Below are positions 1 to 9,195 of a stretch of DNA of 64,000 nucleotides, one piece after another; the stretch's first letter is position 1; every line of letters starts with the position of its first letter. The notes under the pieces were generated by a model that saw nothing but the letters and a program-made list of their open reading frames with translations, was not told the origin of the DNA and ran no database searches. The DNA is taken from positions 1 through 64,000 of the forward strand of contig SXXL01000032.1 of the NCBI GenBank assembly GCA_005789565.1, in the 5' to 3' direction. The position numbers were made by a program, and so were the translations under genes. This DNA is from Bacteroidota bacterium (lineage in GTDB: Bacteria > Bacteroidota > Bacteroidia > Chitinophagales > Chitinophagaceae).

Positions 1-1
1 C

Positions 2-1852
2 GAGGAGCGATTGAACTCCGTCGTTAAGGACGTGGGCCAGAGTGAGGGCAGTATCATTTTGTTCATCGATGAGATCCACACCCTGGTGGGTGCGGGTGGC
101 GGCGAAGGGGCGATGGATGCGGCCAATATCTTGAAGCCGGCCCTGGCGCGCGGAGAGTTACGAGCCGTGGGTGCCACAACGCTGAACGAGTATCAAAAGT
201 ATTTTGAAAAGGATAAGGCGTTGGAGCGTCGATTCCAAAAAGTAATGATCGATGAGCCCAGTCAGGAAGATGCCATCTCCATCCTGCGTGGCTTGAAGGA
301 TCGCTACGAGACGCACCATCATGTGCGTATCAAGGACGAGGCCATCATCGCCGCGGTGGAGCTTTCCTCTAGGTATATAACCGATCGCTTCTTGCCCGAC
401 AAGGCCATTGACCTGATCGATGAGAGTGCGGCCAAGTTGCGCTTGGAGATGAATTCCATGCCGGAGGAATTGGATACGTTGGAGCGTCAGATCCGTCAGC
501 TCGAGATCGAGCGCGAGGCCATCAAACGTGAGAACGATGAGCCGAAATTGAAAGAGTTGCAGACCGAGATCGCCAATTTGATCGTGCTGCGCGATACGTT
601 GCGGGCCAAGTGGAAAATGGAGAAGGAGCAGGTGGATCAGATCCAGCAGGCCAAGCAAACCATCGAATCGCTTCGATTGCAGGCTGAGCGGGCCGAGCGC
701 GAAGGCAATTATGGGAAGGTAGCGGAGATCCGATATGGAAAGATCCAGGAGCAGGAGAAGCAAATCGAATTGCTTACGGAGCAATTGGCTCAGTCCGCCG
801 AAAAAAGATTACTGAAAGAGGAGGTAGATGCGGAGGATATTGCCGAGAGCGTGGCAAAGTCGACCGGCATTCCCGTGGCCAAGATGTTACAGAGTGAGCG
901 AGAGAAATTATTGCAGCTGGAAGATCATTTGCATGAGCGGGTGGTGGGACAACAAGAGGCGATCACCGCGGTGGCAGATGCCATCCGGAGGAGCCGAGCC
1001 GGATTGCAGGATCCGAAACGACCGATCGGTTCGTTTATTTTTCTCGGTACCACCGGCGTGGGAAAAACGGAATTGGCCAAGGCGTTGGCGGCGTATCTAT
1101 TCGATGATGAGAGTTTGATGACACGCATTGACATGAGTGAGTACCAGGAGAAGCATACGGTTTCTCGTTTGGTGGGAGCACCTCCGGGTTATGTGGGATA
1201 TGAGGAAGGGGGGCAGCTCACGGAAGCGGTACGCCGTAAACCGTATAGCGTGGTGTTGTTGGATGAAATTGAAAAAGCGCATCCGGATGTATGGAATGTG
1301 TTGTTGCAGGTGCTGGATGATGGTCGGCTGACCGACAACAAAGGCAGGGTGGTGAATTTCAAGAATACGATCATTATCATGACCAGTAATTTGGGTAGTC
1401 ACCTGATCATGGAAGCCTTTGAGGATATTGGAGAGAAGTCGGTTGAGGATGTGATGGAGCGAACAAGGGTCGAGGTGATGGGCTTGCTTCGGCAGACCGT
1501 TCGCCCCGAGTTTTTGAACCGGGTGGATGAGATCATACTCTTCCAGCCGCTGCTCAAGACGGAGATACGCGGCATCGTACGTATTCAGTTGAAACACTTA
1601 GCTGATATCTTAGTGGATTCCGGTATTCAGCTTCAATTCAGCGACTATGCCCTGAGTTACCTCAGCGAGCAGGGATTCGATCCGCAATTCGGAGCAAGGC
1701 CACTGAAAAGATTGATCCAGAAGGAGATCGTGAACCCCTTGAGCAAAAAGATCCTGTCAGGGGAGATCGACCGATCTCAACCGGTGCTGGTGGACGTGTT
1801 CGATGACACGGTCGTGTTCCGAAACGAGCCCCTGGTAAGGGCCAAGGATTGA
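2..1852 (+). CDS. clpB: ATP-dependent chaperone ClpB (C-terminal ~2/3; 5' end lies outside the window)
   Basis: Open frame continues to the window edge ([11 protein letters not shown]...); Walker [16 protein letters not shown], Walker [28 protein letters not shown], coiled-coil middle domain, C-terminal GARPLKR. Confidence 0.96.
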   Translation, partial: EERLNSVVKDVGQSEGSIILFIDEIHTLVGAGGGEGAMDAANILKPALARGELRAVGATTLNEYQKYFEKDKALERRFQKVMIDEPSQEDAISILRGLKDRYETHHHVRIKDEAIIAAVELSSRYITDRFLPDKAIDLIDESAAKLRLEMNSMPEELDTLERQIRQLEIEREAIKRENDEPKLKELQTEIANLIVLRDTLRAKWKMEKEQVDQIQQAKQTIESLRLQAERAEREGNYGKVAEIRYGKIQEQEKQIELLTEQLAQSAEKRLLKEEVDAEDIAESVAKSTGIPVAKMLQSEREKLLQLEDHLHERVVGQQEAITAVADAIRRSRAGLQDPKRPIGSFIFLGTTGVGKTELAKALAAYLFDDESLMTRIDMSEYQEKHTVSRLVGAPPGYVGYEEGGQLTEAVRRKPYSVVLLDEIEKAHPDVWNVLLQVLDDGRLTDNKGRVVNFKNTIIIMTSNLGSHLIMEAFEDIGEKSVEDVMERTRVEVMGLLRQTVRPEFLNRVDEIILFQPLLKTEIRGIVRIQLKHLADILVDSGIQLQFSDYALSYLSEQGFDPQFGARPLKRLIQKEIVNPLSKKILSGEIDRSQPVLVDVFDDTVVFRNEPLVRAKD

Positions 1853-2060
1853 TTTTCACGTTTTATTAGGCATTGTAAATAATTGAATTACAAACTATTA
1901 ACATCTATGTCGAAAATCAGGAAACCGGTCTCTTGGCTGGCATCTAAAAAAGGTTATCTTCAGCCGGAAACCGACAAACAGCTGTTCGAGTGAACTTTTT
2001 GATCGGTTTTATGTTTTACAATAAATCCCTTTTTATCTAGAAAGGGTAAACAAAATAAAT

Positions 2061-2657
2061 ATGGCATTCAAAAAAGACGACATCATCATCATTGAGCCCC
2101 GGGAGATCTTCGTGGGCAAGAAGGATGCTCCTGTCACCTTGATGGAATTCGGCGAATATGAAAGTGAGGAGTGTGCGAAGGTCAATGAGGTGGTGAAGCA
2201 ATTATTGGATGAATTTGAAGGAAAGATCCGTTTTCAATTCCGTCATTTTCCCCTGACCTTGATCCACCAACGCAGCCTGAAGGCCAGTGAGTCGGCCGTA
2301 GCGGCGGCGCAGGAGGGCAAATTTTGGGAGATGCACAATGTGCTTTTCCAGAATCGGCGCAACTTGGGTACCACCAGTTTGAAGCTGTACAGCAAAGAGG
2401 CGGGCATCCGGAATAAAAAATTCCTGGACGACCTGGTCAACGGTGTATATGGCTGGCAGGTGCAGGACGATCTCAAGGAAGGGATCAACCGCGGGGTTAA
2501 AGATCCGCCTGCATTTTTCATCAACGACGAACTTTTTGTGGGCAAGCCAACCTATGCCAATTTGCACGCGGCCATTTCCAAGGCCTTGCGAAAATCAAAA
2601 TCAAAAGCTAAGGCGCCGGTCAAGAAAGCGGCCCCGCGGCAGAAACAACGCGCTTGA
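2061..2657 (+). CDS. DsbA/thioredoxin-like (NhaA C-terminal-like) protein with a non-canonical SEEC in place of CxxC
   Basis: APVTLMEFGEYESEECAKV matches the 'EFxDYxCPxC' region; FRHFPL, AAAQEGKFWEMHNVLF, GVKDPPAFFINDELF are DsbA-family hallmarks. Confidence 0.85.
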   Translation: MAFKKDDIIIIEPREIFVGKKDAPVTLMEFGEYESEECAKVNEVVKQLLDEFEGKIRFQFRHFPLTLIHQRSLKASESAVAAAQEGKFWEMHNVLFQNRRNLGTTSLKLYSKEAGIRNKKFLDDLVNGVYGWQVQDDLKEGINRGVKDPPAFFINDELFVGKPTYANLHAAISKALRKSKSKAKAPVKKAAPRQKQRA

Positions 2658-2660
2658 TAC

Positions 2661-2688
2661 GATCCCGGCTTTTCGCCGGGATTTTTTA
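2661..2688 (+). terminator. Rho-independent terminator after the DsbA-like gene
   Basis: GATCCCGGC-TTTTC-GCCGGGAT followed by TTTTTT. Confidence 0.85.
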
Positions 2689-2719
2689 TATCGGGGATTC
2701 AGATTCGATAAATTGCAGC

Positions 2720-4084
2720 ATGTCCATTGCTTTGTCTTCGATCCGGTTTCCTTTTTTCATCGGTGTGGGTGGAAGTGGTATGAGTGCGCTGGCGCAGTAC
2801 CTGCAGGGCTGTGGGCGACAGGTGCGCGGCAGTGATCGCTCCTTTGAATCGGCCAATCCGATCCGCGATCAATTGGAGGCCGAGGGTATCCGCTGTTTTT
2901 TGCAGGATGGTTCGGGACTCACGCCCGAGATCGATTGTGTGATCGTATCGACGGCGGTGGAGGAAACGGTGCTGGAGTATCGGTTGGCGAAGGAGCGAAA
3001 GATCCCGGTGTTGCATCGGTCCGATCTGTTGGCGATGATCGCGGCCAGCCGGAAGACCATTGCGGTGGCCGGCACGAGTGGCAAGAGTACCACCAGTGCG
3101 ATGTTGTTTCATATACTGGAGCGGGCCGGGTATGGTCCGGGTATCATCAGTGGCGCCGGCTTGACCCAGTTGATCCGGACCGGTAAGATCGGTAACGCCG
3201 TGGTTGGTGCCGGCGATTGGCTGATCATCGAGGCCGATGAGAGTGATGGTTCCATCGTGCATTATCATCCCGAGATCGGTTTGTTGCTTAACATTGATAA
3301 GGATCACCAGGAATTGGACGAGCTCATCCGTTTATTCACGCAGTTTCGGGATCAGAGTAAATTTTTTTCCGTCAACCGTTCGCATCCGCTGACACGGGCG
3401 CTGTCGGTGGATGCGGCATGGGATTTTTCGGTCGAGGGAACGGCGGCCTACCGGGCTACGCATTTTGAACAGGCGGGATTGACCATTTCCTTTCAAGTCA
3501 ATTCTGTTCCATTCGCGTTGGAGCAAGTGGGGGCGCACAATATGGAGAATGCCCTGGCGGCTGTTGCATTAGCCAACCGCATTGGGGTTCCCTTGCCAAC
3601 CGCTGCTGCGGCTTTACAATCTTATCAAGGGATCTATCGTCGGCATCAGATCATTGGGAATAAAGGCGGAGTCTGGTTGATCGATGATTTTGCGCACAAT
3701 CCGGCTAAATGTGCTGCCTCGATCCGGGCCTGTCAGCCCATCGCTTCCAAATTGATCGCTTGGTTTCAGCCACACGGATTCAAGCCTACGCGGTTTTTAC
3801 GAAACGATTATGTGATGGAGATCTCGGCCGCGCTTCGCGCGGGGGATGAGATCTGGATGAGTGAGATCTATTATGCGGGCGGTACGGCGCAGCGGGATAT
3901 TTCGGCGGGCGATCTGGTGGAGGATTTGAGGGCGCGAGGGGTTAATGCTTATTTTGTTTCGGACCGAAATCAATTTCCCGACGCGGTGCGTTCTCATCTA
4001 ACAGAAGATTGCGTGTTGTTGTTGATGGGTGCGCGCGATCCATCGTTGGAAAAATTTGCGCAATCGGTTTGGGCGGGATTGTGA
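2720..4084 (+). CDS. MurC/Mpl-like Mur ligase family protein
   Basis: FFIGVGGSGMSALAQYLQGCG N-terminal motif, AGTSGKSTTSAML P-loop-like, EADESDGS, HNMENALAAVALA, LIDDFAHNP. Start taken at ATG 2720; the ORF-track start (2654) overlaps the terminator. Confidence 0.85.
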   Translation: MSIALSSIRFPFFIGVGGSGMSALAQYLQGCGRQVRGSDRSFESANPIRDQLEAEGIRCFLQDGSGLTPEIDCVIVSTAVEETVLEYRLAKERKIPVLHRSDLLAMIAASRKTIAVAGTSGKSTTSAMLFHILERAGYGPGIISGAGLTQLIRTGKIGNAVVGAGDWLIIEADESDGSIVHYHPEIGLLLNIDKDHQELDELIRLFTQFRDQSKFFSVNRSHPLTRALSVDAAWDFSVEGTAAYRATHFEQAGLTISFQVNSVPFALEQVGAHNMENALAAVALANRIGVPLPTAAAALQSYQGIYRRHQIIGNKGGVWLIDDFAHNPAKCAASIRACQPIASKLIAWFQPHGFKPTRFLRNDYVMEISAALRAGDEIWMSEIYYAGGTAQRDISAGDLVEDLRARGVNAYFVSDRNQFPDAVRSHLTEDCVLLLMGARDPSLEKFAQSVWAGL

Positions 4085-4095
4085 AGGGGAATCTT

Positions 4096-4452
4096 TTATC
4101 CGCCTAATTTTCGGATGAATAGGTAGGCCAGGGTGATCAGCATCAGGATGATCAGGGTGATCCAGGTCCACCAGGCCGGCGACTCCAACCCGATCCACCT
4201 TTTTCTTTTTTGTTTTTGGGAGAGTCTTCTTTTCAGGTCCTGGTTCAGCGCATAAGCCATTTGTTCGAGGCGAGCTCGATCGGGCGACTGTTCCATTCCG
4301 TCGATGGCGTCGGCCAGAAAGGGATCATCGAGGGCCCGGGCCTCGAGTTGTTGAGCTTCCTGTTCGCTCATTTGTCCCGATGTATATCGAAGGATCTCCT
4401 GGGGGTCGATCGCTTCCGGGTCAGTTTTTTTATGGATGGGATTATCGGCCAT
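4096..4452 (-). CDS. Small membrane protein with C-terminal TM helix; putative anti-sigma-like partner of the adjacent ECF sigma factor
   Basis: Acidic N-terminus with RYTSGQMSEQEAQQLEARALDDPFLADAIDGME, one C-terminal TM (WWTWITLIILMLITLAYLF); start overlaps the sigma factor 3' end by 11 bp. Confidence 0.6.
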   Translation of the reverse strand: MADNPIHKKTDPEAIDPQEILRYTSGQMSEQEAQQLEARALDDPFLADAIDGMEQSPDRARLEQMAYALNQDLKRRLSQKQKRKRWIGLESPAWWTWITLIILMLITLAYLFIRKLGG

Positions 4453-5020
4453 GGCCCTCGGGTGTTTTTTTAGGCATCAGTGCGATGCGCAGGTTTCTTT
4501 TTCCGTTTTGGATATGACTTTTGACGGTGGCGACGGCTTGTCCCGTTTTTTCCGAGATCTGCCGATAACTCATCTGTTGCAGGTAAAATAAAGTTACACA
4601 TTCCCGTTGCCCTTCCGGAAGTGCTTCCAGGGCGGTGGACAGGTTCTCGAATGTTTTCTCCTTTTCGTTCCAGTGTTCCGGGTCGGCTGTCGCATCCCCC
4701 GCCAGGGGTATTTGATCGGCCAGCTGGGGTGTTCCCCATTTTTTCTGTTCCCGCAGCTGCATCAGGCAATGGTTCTTGGCGACTTGATAGATCCAGGATT
4801 TGAAATAGGTGACTTTGTATTTTTCCAGCTCGGGGATGACTTTCAGGAAAACCTGTTGCACACAATCGCGCGCCAAGGTTTCATCCCGCAGGTATTTCAT
4901 GGATACGGCCAGCAGCATCAGGGTATATCGTTGCAATAGAAATCCCAGACTTTCGGAATCCCTTGCGGTCTGATACCGGCTCAGCAGTTCCTCATCCGTC
5001 ATATTCCGGTAGCGCTCCAT
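4442..5020 (-). CDS. RNA polymerase sigma factor, sigma-70 / ECF family
   Basis: Region 2 (LLQRYTLMLLAVSMKYLRDETLARDCVQQVFLKV) and region 4 (LPEGQRECVTLFYLQQMSYRQISEKTGQAVATVKSHIQNGKRNLR). Confidence 0.9.
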   Translation of the reverse strand: MERYRNMTDEELLSRYQTARDSESLGFLLQRYTLMLLAVSMKYLRDETLARDCVQQVFLKVIPELEKYKVTYFKSWIYQVAKNHCLMQLREQKKWGTPQLADQIPLAGDATADPEHWNEKEKTFENLSTALEALPEGQRECVTLFYLQQMSYRQISEKTGQAVATVKSHIQNGKRNLRIALMPKKTPEGHGR

Positions 5021-5079
5021 GTAGTTGATTAGCTCTTTTAGCCAGGATGCAGGTAACTGTGCAATTCAACAAGGGGTCG

Positions 5080-5505
5080 TCAACTTTTTTTCAGCCACTG
5101 CAGTAGCCATTGGTCCCACTCCAGCATGCGAATGGCCGTGTAGATCAGAACGATCGCGAAGAGCTGTTTCAATTGTTCTTGGGAAAGGCTGAGGGCCCAT
5201 CTTCCGCCTAAAAAAGCACCGCCGACGAATCCCAGGGCGAGGAGTCCCACGACCCGCAGATCGATCGGGGTTCCTTGTGCCTTGCATTGTGTGTAGTAGT
5301 AGAGGGAAGCGAAGATCACGACCGGCAGGGTGAGTACGGCTAGTGAAGTGCCTTGTGCCTGGTGTTGGGTGTATTGCAGGAACAATACCAGGGCGGGCAC
5401 CATGATGATGCCTCCGCCAATACCGATCAAGCCGCTCAGGATACCGGCGGTGAGTCCGATCGCCAGGGCGATCAAGATGATTTGTATGTCCATAGGTTTG
5501 TTCAT
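5080..5505 (-). CDS. TSUP / TauE-SafE family permease
   Basis: IGLTAGILSGLIGIGGGIIMVPALVLF...AQGTSLAVLTLP; GLLALGFVGGAFLGGR. Start set at MNKPMDIQ (5505). Confidence 0.88.
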   Translation of the reverse strand: MNKPMDIQIILIALAIGLTAGILSGLIGIGGGIIMVPALVLFLQYTQHQAQGTSLAVLTLPVVIFASLYYYTQCKAQGTPIDLRVVGLLALGFVGGAFLGGRWALSLSQEQLKQLFAIVLIYTAIRMLEWDQWLLQWLKKS

Positions 5506-5516
5506 TGATGCTTGAA

Positions 5517-5882
5517 TCAGGCACGAAGGTACTGCCAACCGGCGAGGGTGACGAGGAGTCCGACCCCCACACTGGCCGTTACATAGCCGACGGCAATAGG
5601 CCACCGTTGATGTTGTAAAAGGGACAGGGTTTCCAGGGAAAAAGCGGAGAAGGTGGTGAATCCGCCGCAGAGTCCGACCATCCAGAACCCGCGAAGGGTT
5701 TCACTGCTGACCGATCTTTTTTCGAGGTAGCCGGCCAGGATTCCGATCAGCAAACAGCCGCTGGCGTTTACCCAGAAAGTGGACCAGGGAAATCCGCCGG
5801 GGGTGGGTGGGATCCATTTCCCGATCCCGTATCGGAGGGCAGATCCGATGGCGCCTCCCAGCATCACCCAGAGCAGTGTCAT
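5517..5882 (-). CDS. crcB: Fluoride efflux transporter CrcB/Fluc
   Basis: GGAIGSALRYGIGKW, PWSTFWVNASGCLLIGIL, GFCGGFTTFSAFSLE-type motif; ATGA overlap with the upstream gene stop (5879-5882). Confidence 0.93.
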   Translation of the reverse strand: MTLLWVMLGGAIGSALRYGIGKWIPPTPGGFPWSTFWVNASGCLLIGILAGYLEKRSVSSETLRGFWMVGLCGGFTTFSAFSLETLSLLQHQRWPIAVGYVTASVGVGLLVTLAGWQYLRA

Positions 5883-6307
5883 CCGGGCTTGTTTTGGGTG
5901 GTATCGGACTTGGACTCGAAGAGGAATTTCAGGTCGACCAGCCAATTGTCTTTTTGTCGAACCACCCGAAGGGTATCGAGATCGTTCTTGTAGGAATTGG
6001 AGTAGATGACGAGCGTGGTGGAGTCGTTCAGGTAGGTAACGGGTTGATGGATCCGAATGCTGGCGCCCCGGTATTTTTCTTGGTTGTTGGCATCGAGGTG
6101 ACTGAAAGCGCGAGCCGTAACATCCAGGTAATTTCGGTTGAGGGAGTCGTCCACCATGTATTGAGACGCCTTTTTGAAATCGTTGGCCAGGGCCGCCTGA
6201 ATAAAATTGCGGGCGGCGTCCAGGTCATTTTCCGATTGGGATTGGACTTTTTTATCCTGGCAGGCAGTGAAGGTGAGGAGGGCGATGCCCCAAAGAAGTG
6301 TGCGCAT
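5879..6307 (-). CDS. Putative DUF4878-like lipoprotein
   Basis: Lipobox-like MRTLLWGIALLTFTACQDKK; small alpha+beta domain with 'AARNFIQAALANDFKKASQYM'. Confidence 0.65.
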   Translation of the reverse strand: MRTLLWGIALLTFTACQDKKVQSQSENDLDAARNFIQAALANDFKKASQYMVDDSLNRNYLDVTARAFSHLDANNQEKYRGASIRIHQPVTYLNDSTTLVIYSNSYKNDLDTLRVVRQKDNWLVDLKFLFESKSDTTQNKPG

Positions 6308-6311
6308 GGAA

Positions 6312-7307
6312 CTACGGTTTGGGGGGAAGCTGATCGGGGTGGCGAGACTGATCGCGCTCATGTTCCTGGGTATAGGCTCGCAGGATCTGTTTGACCAGCC
6401 GGTGACGTACTACATCTTCTTCATCCAACTCAATATAGCCGATGCCATCGATGTTGCGCAGGATGCGGGCGGCCGTGGCCAGTCCGCTTCGTTGGTTGCG
6501 CGGCAGGTCCACTTGCGTCATATCGCCCGTAATGATCGCTTTGGCGTTGGCACCAATGCGGGTGAGAAACATTTTCAATTGGAGGTCGGTGGCGTTTTGC
6601 GATTCGTCGAGAATGATGAAGGCGTTGTCGAGGGTTCGCCCCCGCATATAGGCCAGCGGCGCGATCTCGATGGTGCGGGTGGTCATGTAGTAACCCAGTT
6701 TATCGGCCGGGATCATGTCGTCGAGTGCATCATAAAGTGGACGCAGATAGGGATCGATCTTTTCTTTGAGATCGCCGGGCAAAAATCCCAAACTCTCACC
6801 GGCCTCCACGGCGGGGCGGGTCAGGATGATCTTTTTTACTTGTTTATTCTTCAGGGCGCGGACCGCGAGGGCCACGGCGGTGTAGGTCTTTCCGGTTCCG
6901 GCCGGACCGATCGCGAAAACAACGTCATTTTTTTCGGCTTCCTGCACCAATCTTTTCTGGTTGGCGGTTCGGGCGCGGACCGATTTTCCGTTGGGGCCGA
7001 ATACCAGGACCTCATTCGGATTCTTCTCTTGAAAATGATCGACCACTTCCGGGTCATCCCCACCCAGGATCTGCTCGAAATAATTCGCACTCATGTGACC
7101 GTTGCGCTCAAGATAGTTCATGATCGTGCCGATCTTCTCTTTGGCCACTTCGATCTGGTCGGGTGAGCCGCTGAGCTTCAATTGAGAGCCGCGGGAGAGG
7201 ATCTTGAGAAGGGGGAATCGTTTTTTGAGCAGGTCCAGTTTTCCGTTATTGACGCCCAGGAATTCGATGGGATTGACGGATTCGAGGTTGATGATGGTGT
7301 CGGTCAA
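6312..7307 (-). CDS. phoH: PhoH family ATPase
   Basis: AIGPAGTGKTYTAVALAV, KIILTRPAVEAGESLGFLPGDLKEKIDPYLRPLYDAL, FIILDESQNAT, TGDMTQVDLP. Confidence 0.95.
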   Translation of the reverse strand: MTDTIINLESVNPIEFLGVNNGKLDLLKKRFPLLKILSRGSQLKLSGSPDQIEVAKEKIGTIMNYLERNGHMSANYFEQILGGDDPEVVDHFQEKNPNEVLVFGPNGKSVRARTANQKRLVQEAEKNDVVFAIGPAGTGKTYTAVALAVRALKNKQVKKIILTRPAVEAGESLGFLPGDLKEKIDPYLRPLYDALDDMIPADKLGYYMTTRTIEIAPLAYMRGRTLDNAFIILDESQNATDLQLKMFLTRIGANAKAIITGDMTQVDLPRNQRSGLATAARILRNIDGIGYIELDEEDVVRHRLVKQILRAYTQEHERDQSRHPDQLPPKP

Positions 7308-7441
7308 TTCGAAGGATTTAGGATGAAAGGATGTGATTTAAATGCCTGTTTCAATATTACTGAAAAGAACCCGCACTTTCCAACTTTAACTTATACACAG
7401 GTTGTGGATTGGAAGTCCTCAATTCAAACTAATGCCAACGC

Positions 7442-8089
7442 TCAGCTAGCCTTGAGGGCGGCAATCGTGGCTTTGGGATCGGCGGACTTGAACACGGTGT
7501 TGCCGGCGACCAGCACATGGGCTCCGGCCTCGATCAATGCAGGTGCGTTTTCGAGGGTAACGCCACCATCCACTTCGATCAAGGTATTCAATTTCAGGGC
7601 ATCGATGCGGGTGCGTAGTTGTCGGACTTTATCAAACGTATGCGGGATGAATTTTTGTCCCCCGAACCCCGGATTCACACTCATGATGCAAACCAGATCG
7701 GTTTCCGGGAGGATATCCGTCAAACTTTCCACGGGCGTATGCGGGTTGATGGCGACACCGGCTTTGGCTCCGAGGGCGCGGATCTGTTGGAGGGTGCGAT
7801 GCAGGTGGGTGCTGGCTTCGAGGTGAACGGTGATGCCATCGGCACCGGCTTTTCGAAAAGCTTCCACATAGTTTTCGGGCTGCTCGATCATCAGGTGTAC
7901 GTCGCAGTATTTGGTAGTGGCTTTGCGAAAGAACTCCACGAGCATGGGACCAAAACTGATGTTGGGAACAAAGCGACCATCCATTACATCGAGGTGATAC
8001 CAATCCGCAACGCTTTCGTTCAGCAGCCGGCAATCGGCTTCCAGATTCAGATAGTTGGCAGAGAGGAGAGAAGGCGCGATCAGGGCCAT
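7442..8089 (-). CDS. rpe: Ribulose-phosphate 3-epimerase
   Basis: IAPSLLSANYLNLE, HLDVMDGRFVPNISFGP, VMSVNPGFGGQKFI, EVDGGVTLENAP, VAGNTVFK. Confidence 0.97.
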   Translation of the reverse strand: MALIAPSLLSANYLNLEADCRLLNESVADWYHLDVMDGRFVPNISFGPMLVEFFRKATTKYCDVHLMIEQPENYVEAFRKAGADGITVHLEASTHLHRTLQQIRALGAKAGVAINPHTPVESLTDILPETDLVCIMSVNPGFGGQKFIPHTFDKVRQLRTRIDALKLNTLIEVDGGVTLENAPALIEAGAHVLVAGNTVFKSADPKATIAALKAS

Positions 8090-8116
8090 CGCAGCGAATT
8101 TGACTGCAAGATAAAC

Positions 8117-9106
8117 TTATTTCAGCTGATCGGCGGCTTGCTTGGCCTCGAGTAGGGATTTATCCAGCCCATATGCTTTCAGGTAATTTAAGCGGGCCGA
8201 TTCTTGGTCGCCCGTTGCTTGCTGGCATTTGGCAGTCCAATAGTAAACCAGGGCATTGTTGGGCGCTACGGCCAGGGCCTTTCCCAGGGTGTTCAGGGCG
8301 GTTGACCATTTTTGTTGATCGTATAGAATGGAGGTTTTTTCGATGTAGGCTTCCACAAAATGATAATCGGTCTGGATGGCTTTTTCGAATGCTTGCAGGG
8401 CTTGTGCGAATTCCTGGCGGGTATCGTAGTAGATGCCGAGGTAATAATGGGGCAGGGGGTCGGTCCCTGTACTATCTGCCGTTTTCATTTGCTGGCAAAG
8501 GGGGATGACCTTTTCATCTCCGGCGTTGGCATACCAGAGGGCAAGCATCGCTTGAATGTTCCTCTCCGTTGGGAATTTGGAGTAAAGGTTCTCGAGGGTG
8601 ACTAAGGCCTCTGCCGTTCGGTTTTTCTCTTTGAGCAGACTGGCGTGCAGCAGGATGAATTCGGGGTTGTCGGCTCCTTTTTGTATCCAGGATTCGGTGA
8701 GTCGCAGCGCAGCATCGGGTTCACCGTTTCGCTGCCAGGTATCGGCCAGTGCCCAATCCAACAAAAAGTTATTGGCCAGCTTTGTGGTAGCTTTTTTCAG
8801 GAAATCCAATTGTTCGGCGGGGGTATCGCTGAGTTGACTGCCGAGGGCCAGGGCGTATTCAGGTTTAGGGCGGAGCGACCAGGCTTTTTCCAGGTCGATG
8901 CGAGCGGCCGCGGGTTGTTCGTTTTGGATCAGCAGCAGGGCGCGTTCAAAGTAGAGTGAATCGTTTTGCGGGTTTTCCTCGATCTGATTAGACAGCTCGG
9001 TGTAAGGCGGTTCTTTTAGTTGTTGGGCGAAGGGATTGTTATCGCCGGCGGGTTTACAGGCCAGGAGCAATAGGGGAAGCAGGAGGGGGAAATGACGGAT
9101 GGGCAT
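8117..9106 (-). CDS. TPR-repeat lipoprotein
   Basis: Lipobox LLLLACKPAG; repeated TPR-like helices (ALQAFEKAIQTDYHFVEAYIEKTSILYDQQKWSTAL). Confidence 0.8.
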   Translation of the reverse strand: MPIRHFPLLLPLLLLACKPAGDNNPFAQQLKEPPYTELSNQIEENPQNDSLYFERALLLIQNEQPAAARIDLEKAWSLRPKPEYALALGSQLSDTPAEQLDFLKKATTKLANNFLLDWALADTWQRNGEPDAALRLTESWIQKGADNPEFILLHASLLKEKNRTAEALVTLENLYSKFPTERNIQAMLALWYANAGDEKVIPLCQQMKTADSTGTDPLPHYYLGIYYDTRQEFAQALQAFEKAIQTDYHFVEAYIEKTSILYDQQKWSTALNTLGKALAVAPNNALVYYWTAKCQQATGDQESARLNYLKAYGLDKSLLEAKQAADQLK

Positions 9107-9150
9107 GCGGTAAAATTACTGATCTGGATAAATGGTTTGTCTTTTTACGA

Positions 9151-9178
9151 TTTGATAACAGTCGGTTGATTAATTTTG
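9151..9178 (+). promoter_or_regulatory. Bacteroidota-type promoter for the PD40 protein
   Basis: TTTG (9151-9154) - N16 - TAATTTTG (9171-9178), 17 nt before ATG 9196. Confidence 0.55.
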
Positions 9179-9195
9179 CGGCCCAAATCATTCCC

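Noticed and set aside
5879-5945. Fluoride riboswitch upstream of crcB
   Set aside because: crcB starts by ATGA overlap inside the upstream gene, so there is no 5' UTR room for a crcB riboswitch and no matching motif was recognised.
6207-7166. 319-aa + strand ORF opposite phoH
   Set aside because: Antisense shadow of PhoH, no motif support. The same applies to 40419-41399 (-), 15997-16806 (-), 50892-51746 (-), 24764-25540 (+) and 21429-22031 (+).
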